The notes beneath the pieces are model-generated. The model made no database searches. It saw only the letters and a program-made list of their open reading frames with translations, and had not been told where the DNA came from. A stretch of DNA of 7,232 nucleotides from CAZEUZ01 sp964515805 (GTDB lineage: Bacteria; Pseudomonadota; Gammaproteobacteria; Pseudomonadales; Cellvibrionaceae): positions 1 to 7,232 of the forward strand of contig CAZEUZ010000148.1 in assembly GCA_964515805.1 (NCBI GenBank). The letters are read 5' to 3'. Of the stretch, positions 5,101-7,232 are shown piece by piece (position 1 is the first letter of the stretch; every line of letters begins with the position of its first letter). The translations under genes were made by a program, and so were the position numbers.

Positions 5101-7232
5101 AAGGCAAGCGGGCAACTGACATTGCAGGCCGGTAACGATTTGACTGTCGATGACAGCCGCGCCAGCGCTGAAGGCGATGTGGCGCTTCGTGCGGATAATG
5201 ATCTAAATCTCGGCACAACCACTGACCACGAATCTACCCATTTAGGTTCCCGGCGTGCCTTTTATAGCCAAAGCAACGAAACCGTTAACGGCAGCCAAAT
5301 CACTGCGGGTAATGATTTAACCGTTGAAGCCGGAAATGACCTTACCGCCGCTGCTGCTAACTTGAGTGCGGAGGAGAATCTCCAGCTCAGTGGCTACAAT
5401 GTCACCATAACCACCGGCGTCAACACAAATAAAACCCACGCCCGCCGCACACACTTCGAACAACGCAATGAACAGCTGACGCATACCTCATCGACGCTGG
5501 AAGGTAATAATGTTGCTATCAATGCCCGTGAAGATATTGCGTTAACCGGCGCTAATGTCAATGCCGACAATAACATTGCCCTCAATGCCGAGGGTGACAC
5601 CACCATTCGTGCCGCTCAGGATGAAAGCTATAGCTACTATTACAAAAAGAAGAAAAAATCCTTTGGCCGCAGTAAAACCACCATCAAAGAAAGTTTTAGA
5701 ACCACTAATGTCGGCGGCGAACTCAATGCCGGTGGGGACTTAACCATCAATGCCCACATTGATGGCAACGTTACTGCTAGCCGCTATAGTGGCGCAGTAT
5801 TGGTTCAAGGTGCAAAAATTGACGCTCAAGAGCAAGTGGTAATTGCCGGTAATGATGTCAATATCGTCAACCAGAAGGAAATTCGCTACTCTCGTGAGGA
5901 AACCCGTAAAAGTGGTTTTGGCGGGCTGAGCAAAAGCAGCAAAGGCCGTATCCATCGCGAAGAAATTCTGCAAGTCGCCCAAATCCGTGCCAAAGAGCAA
6001 AATCTTGATTTAATATCCGCCAGTGATATCAATATCATAGGGTCTGAACTGATTAGTGGCGGTGATATAAATATGCAGGCAGTAGACGATATTGTGATTG
6101 CCGCCGACCAAGCGCTGAGCGAAACCAAGGAATGGTCTAAAAAGACCAGTTTCCTTAAAAGCTTTGAAAGCGTGTACGAGCGTGAAGAGGACATCCAAGG
6201 CAATACCCAAAGCACAGCCGTTGCCAGCAGGCTTCAATCGGGTGGAAACATCAATATAGAAGGCAGCCGCGCTACGATTATTGGCTCCGATCTGGCGGCT
6301 GAAGACAGCATTCGTGCCACAACTGATGTCGGTGATATCGAAGTACTCAGTGCCGGCCAGAGTACGAACAGTTACAGCAAATACACCAAAGTCAATGTAG
6401 GCCTGTCTGATATTGCTGAACAAATGCTCGATATTGAAGGTCAGGCCAAAAACCTTTTCGATCCTGATGAAGCCCAGGCTAAGCTTTCTATTGCCAGAGC
6501 AGAATACGATCAGGTAGACAGTCAAACGCAGTCCACTGACAACCGAGCCAGTTCGCTGGTGGCCAATAACAACATTGAACTCAATGCGGCGGGCGATATT
6601 ACTATCCAGGGTTCAGATTTGGTAGCGGGCGCCGCACAAGGATGTGCCAGTGCCGCGGGCGCAGGATGCGCAGGAGCGACGGCTGATGTTGATGGCAGTG
6701 GAGATGTCAATCTCACCGCCGGTGGTGATGTTAATATCACTGAATCATTGGCTACCACCGATACGCAAACCAAAGAAACTCACGGTAAGGGCGAACTCAG
6801 CTTCGTCGTACAACACCAGGCGGTGGAAGTGGTCAAAGCTGCTCGCGCATTAGAAGACGCCAAAGAACAACTTAAAGATGTCAAAGAAGACTATCGTGAA
6901 TACCAAAAGGGCCTCAAAAACCTCAAGCGCCAGCGAGATCAACTAAAGGCCGAATACGCGGCGGGAGAGCCTGGTATCCTCTACGAAGATATTATCGAAC
7001 TCAATGATTTGATCGATGAGGTAGAGTCCGATGAAGAATGGTACCAAGCGGGTATCGCTCTGGCAGCCACTAACTTGGTTAGCAAAACCACCTTGCTGGC
7101 GCAACAGACCGCTGCGGCTGCGGCCAGCGTGGCCACCTACGGCTTTAACGCTGGTGTGCAACTGGATATCGAAGCCAGTAAGACCGACAGCCAATCACAC
7201 AGCGAAGTCAGCCGTGGCAGCACCGTTATGGG
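1882..7232 (+). CDS. TpsA filamentous hemagglutinin / CdiA-like exoprotein, 3' end beyond window
   Basis: The frame stays open from the ATG to the window edge (1783 complete codons plus two bases), and read codon by codon it has no stop. Order of parts: ESPR and signal region (1-73), TPS domain with NPNL (144-147), NPNG (184-187) and CSGC (190-193), FHA-1 repeats (about 314-534), an irregular acidic segment (535-751), the YP-like block (752-892), FHA-2 repeats (from 899), and a coiled coil with an Ala-rich stretch (1641-1750). Proteins of this family are exported by Sec, passed through the partner TpsB and displayed as a cell-surface beta-helix filament for adhesion or delivery of a C-terminal toxin. 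The YP-like block, containing ETDPRF and KRLGDGYYEQRL, is typical of FhaB/CdiA-class proteins. No VENN motif, toxin domain or stop codon lies in the window, so CdiA versus adhesin remains open. Family members commonly exceed 3000 residues, so a large part is probably missing. The start is fixed by the strong SD and by the ESPR beginning at this Met. Confidence 0.95.
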   Translation, partial: MNKGIYRLVFNRSRGLLMVAGELAKGAIKSSVKSAVDTVTIGIKKVGLVATVKPLIFAYWLASGWVFSPQSIADIVTDTSVAGHQQQQVINTANGLPQVNIRTPNQKGLSHNFYTQFDVDKKGAILNNSRNNVRTQQAGMVTGNPNLVGGTAKVILNEVNSINPSHLNGFVEVAGDRADVIVANPNGITCSGCGFINAQQSTLTTGKPQIVNGNLESFRVTQGNINIDGEGLNTSGSDYTNIIARSVAVNADIQANHLRVTTGSNEVSADHQQITPINGEGDAPQVAIDVAELGGMYAGHIHLVSTENGVGVRNAGEIGAGVGEFTLTADGHLQNTGLILSQGNSDIQADEITNHNIIHSKENLHVASDSDINNTGIIDASNDLSLQAKGQITNQSDAEINGLNTQITTTDTLSNEGLVNSDGLTRIDADTAKNQGSGRIYGDDVAIEANQLNNRTQNDEVPVIAARNDMHLGVDQLTNEGVDALIVSLRDMIIGGQINNNGEVEGRADSIDNAYASIEAARELTISANTITNRAESAELVDGNSITEEVIYYQDGRDFGNDERRFTRDEINASLGRLTIFYTDGVDEDGQPITRSRLSDLVVVAIQTPGYPGTNRFYIDTAEVTTVERVLEITNPGAITAGGNINLTATTINNDNSRIIAGGDLIILESSVNNNQRIVNQSVSEVGERVYRYLQSRNDEDCQGCSDNLESDLGAYTLERTEPVTLTGGSTDSNVTVNTLDALPPLSNNSSLFTLNSATTAQVLIETDPRFANPNQWLSSSYMLTQLANDPSVIQKRLGDGYYEQRLVREQLTQLTGQRLLASYQSEEQQYQALMDAGITFAQAHNLIPGVALSAEQMTVLTSDLVWLETQTVTLPDGSIQEVLLPRVYTVVGPDDLDGNGALLAGANVDLNGDSLINSGAIVGRNGVSLNQRQVNDLQGRLQANTIDVVTTEDISLTGSRWQAQDRLNVDVGRDLNIQRVTQTDETNNGSSTFTRTTAGNASRLQVTGENGSLVLSADRDATLTGSEIQNQGTGDTRVQAGNNLTVNATDTGYRFSRNRVNNEQITHSGSEIKASGQLTLQAGNDLTVDDSRASAEGDVALRADNDLNLGTTTDHESTHLGSRRAFYSQSNETVNGSQITAGNDLTVEAGNDLTAAAANLSAEENLQLSGYNVTITTGVNTNKTHARRTHFEQRNEQLTHTSSTLEGNNVAINAREDIALTGANVNADNNIALNAEGDTTIRAAQDESYSYYYKKKKKSFGRSKTTIKESFRTTNVGGELNAGGDLTINAHIDGNVTASRYSGAVLVQGAKIDAQEQVVIAGNDVNIVNQKEIRYSREETRKSGFGGLSKSSKGRIHREEILQVAQIRAKEQNLDLISASDINIIGSELISGGDINMQAVDDIVIAADQALSETKEWSKKTSFLKSFESVYEREEDIQGNTQSTAVASRLQSGGNINIEGSRATIIGSDLAAEDSIRATTDVGDIEVLSAGQSTNSYSKYTKVNVGLSDIAEQMLDIEGQAKNLFDPDEAQAKLSIARAEYDQVDSQTQSTDNRASSLVANNNIELNAAGDITIQGSDLVAGAAQGCASAAGAGCAGATADVDGSGDVNLTAGGDVNITESLATTDTQTKETHGKGELSFVVQHQAVEVVKAARALEDAKEQLKDVKEDYREYQKGLKNLKRQRDQLKAEYAAGEPGILYEDIIELNDLIDEVESDEEWYQAGIALAATNLVSKTTLLAQQTAAAAASVATYGFNAGVQLDIEASKTDSQSHSEVSRGSTVM
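2101..2820 (+). other. TPS secretion domain of TpsA
   Basis: Residues about 74-313 form the N-terminal domain that the POTRA domains of TpsB recognise, and that caps the beta-helix outside the cell. Visible markers are NGLPQVNI (94-101), LSHN (109-112), ILNNS (125-129), NPNL (144-147), LNGFVEVAGDRADVIVANPN ending at 186, and CSGC at 190-193. NPNL and NPNG are the classical motifs of this haemagglutination-activity domain. The right edge is approximate, set where regular NTG-type repeats begin. Confidence 0.9.
2821..3483 (+). repeat. FHA-1 beta-helix repeats in TpsA
   Basis: Residues about 314-534 consist of degenerate units of roughly 20 residues with an Asn-x-Gly-x-Ile turn, for example LQNTGLILSQ, INNTGIIDAS, LSNEGLVNSD and LTNEGVDALI. 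Such units form one coil each of a right-handed beta-helix in the FhaB family. The repeats are protein-level; the DNA has diverged and shows no long identical copies. The boundaries are approximate. Confidence 0.8.
3484..4134 (+). other. Irregular segment before the YP-like block, candidate receptor-binding region
   Basis: Residues about 535-751 break the repeat rhythm. The first part (535-633) is rich in Asp, Glu, Arg and aromatic residues (EEVIYYQDGRDFGNDERRF, IFYTDGVDEDGQP, TPGYPGTNRFYID). One ordinary coil pair follows at 634-680 (ITAGGNINLT, SRIIAGGDLI). The last part includes a CQGC pair (702-705). In CdiA proteins the receptor-binding domain lies between FHA-1 and the YP domain, so the position fits, but it is shorter than the roughly 300 residues described for E. 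coli CdiA. No receptor can be named. Confidence 0.45.
4135..4560 (+). other. Conserved YP-like block of FhaB/CdiA-type proteins
   Basis: Residues about 752-892 carry the strongly conserved mid-protein block: VLIETDPRF, NQWLSSSYML, KRLGDGYYEQRLVREQ, LTGQRLL, ALMDAGITFAQAHNLIPGVA, LSAEQM, LTSDLVWLE, VTLPDGS and VLLPRVYT. I recognise this pattern from large hemagglutinins and CdiA proteins, where it separates the FHA-1 part from the FHA-2 part. In E. coli CdiA the YP region and the adjacent receptor-binding domain lie near the tip of the filament, and export pauses there until a target is bound. Applying that model here is inference. Confidence 0.75.
4576..6780 (+). repeat. FHA-2 hemagglutinin repeats in TpsA
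   Basis: From residue 899 to about 1633 the chain is built of units with cores such as ITAGNDLTVEA, LQAGNDLTVD, VQAGNNLTVNA, ISGGDINMQA, QSGGNINIEGS and LTAGGDVNITES, alternating with charged polar stretches such as YYYKKKKKSFGRSK and EETRKSGFGG. This matches the hemagglutinin repeat family. At DNA level short cores recur (GGTAAYGATTT, AATATCAATAT variants), but no long identical tandem copies were seen by eye. In CdiA, FHA-2 is needed for toxin translocation into the target cell. Confidence 0.8.
6625..6702 (+). repeat. Duplicated Gly/Ala/Cys insert within FHA-2
   Basis: Residues about 1582-1607 hold a Gly/Ala-rich stretch with Cys1588 and Cys1596, placed between two normal repeat cores (ITIQGSDLVAG and VNLTAGGDVNI). 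The DNA shows two related halves: GCGGGCGC at 6625-6632 and 6655-6662, and GGATGTGC at 6640-6647 matched by GGATGCGC at 6664-6671. This looks like an in-frame tandem duplication with a small indel. Confidence 0.5.
6802..7131 (+). other. Coiled coil and Ala-rich helical segment interrupting FHA-2
   Basis: Residues about 1641-1693 are strongly helical and charged (ALEDAKEQLKDVKEDYREYQ, LKNLKRQRDQLKAEY). Then a PG break, a second acidic helix (EDIIELNDLIDEVESDEEW), and an Ala-rich hydrophobic helix (AGIALAATNLVS, then LLAQQTAAAAASVA) up to about residue 1750. Repeat-like sequence resumes after it (YGFNAGVQLDIEASKT). Similar helical segments occur late in FHA-2 regions of related large hemagglutinins as I remember them. 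A membrane or translocation role is only a guess. Confidence 0.6.

Noticed and set aside
4693..5115. 140-residue open frame on the minus strand
   Set aside because: Its composition mirrors the Asn/Thr/Gly-rich FHA-2 repeats on the other strand. No motif or plausible start supports it.
6010..6525. 171-residue open frame on the minus strand
   Set aside because: It lies wholly inside the TpsA frame, has no recognisable domain and no ribosome binding context I can defend. The TpsA frame shows clear family motifs over the same bases, so this is a shadow of biased codon use.
2821..6780. CRISPR array or satellite DNA from the recurring short cores
   Set aside because: The recurring words are short, diverged and in one reading frame, and they translate to hemagglutinin repeat cores. 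There are no identical direct repeats with regular spacers.

Overview
The window carries one two-partner secretion (type Vb) locus, with both genes on the + strand and nothing on the other strand. A complete TpsB-type outer-membrane transporter of the ShlB/FhaC/HecB family (65-1846) is followed 35 bp later by the 5' part of a very large TpsA-type filamentous hemagglutinin/CdiA-like exoprotein (1882 to the window edge). The second frame stays open for 1783 codons and runs off the right end. The order transporter then exoprotein, the N-terminal extended signal peptide region (ESPR) and the Tyr/Pro-rich (YP-like) block in mid-protein match the proteobacterial FhaB/CdiA families.

Layout: 1-64 is a short AT-rich leader with three 11-bp-phased TATT-type repeats and a Shine-Dalgarno (SD) site. 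65-1846 encodes TpsB: signal peptide, plug helix, two POTRA domains and a 16-strand-type barrel. 1847-1881 is a terminator-free gap with a strong SD. 1882-7232 encodes TpsA in this order: ESPR/signal region (residues 1-73), TPS secretion domain (about 74-313), FHA-1 repeats (about 314-534), an irregular acidic segment (about 535-751) that is the best candidate for a receptor-binding or variable zone, a conserved YP-like block (about 752-892), FHA-2 repeats (from about 899), and a coiled-coil plus Ala-rich segment (about 1641-1750) followed by resumed repeat sequence.

Expected working: TpsB recognises the TPS domain of TpsA in the periplasm through its POTRA domains and threads it across the outer membrane, where it folds into a long beta-helix filament. 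If this is a contact-dependent inhibition (CDI) system, the pretoxin VENN region, the toxic C-terminus and the immunity gene lie to the right of the window. None of these is visible, so toxin activity cannot be claimed.

Organism: the ESPR, the CSGC-containing TPS domain and the B-then-A gene order point to a Gram-negative proteobacterium, most likely a gammaproteobacterium. Base composition looks moderate by eye. I cannot name a genus. I found no RNA gene, mobile element, CRISPR array, terminator or origin. The architecture belongs to a known family; the points worth a second look are the degenerate transporter L6 motif, cysteines of the exoprotein that occur only in close pairs, a duplicated Gly/Ala/Cys insert, and the irregular segment before the YP-like block.
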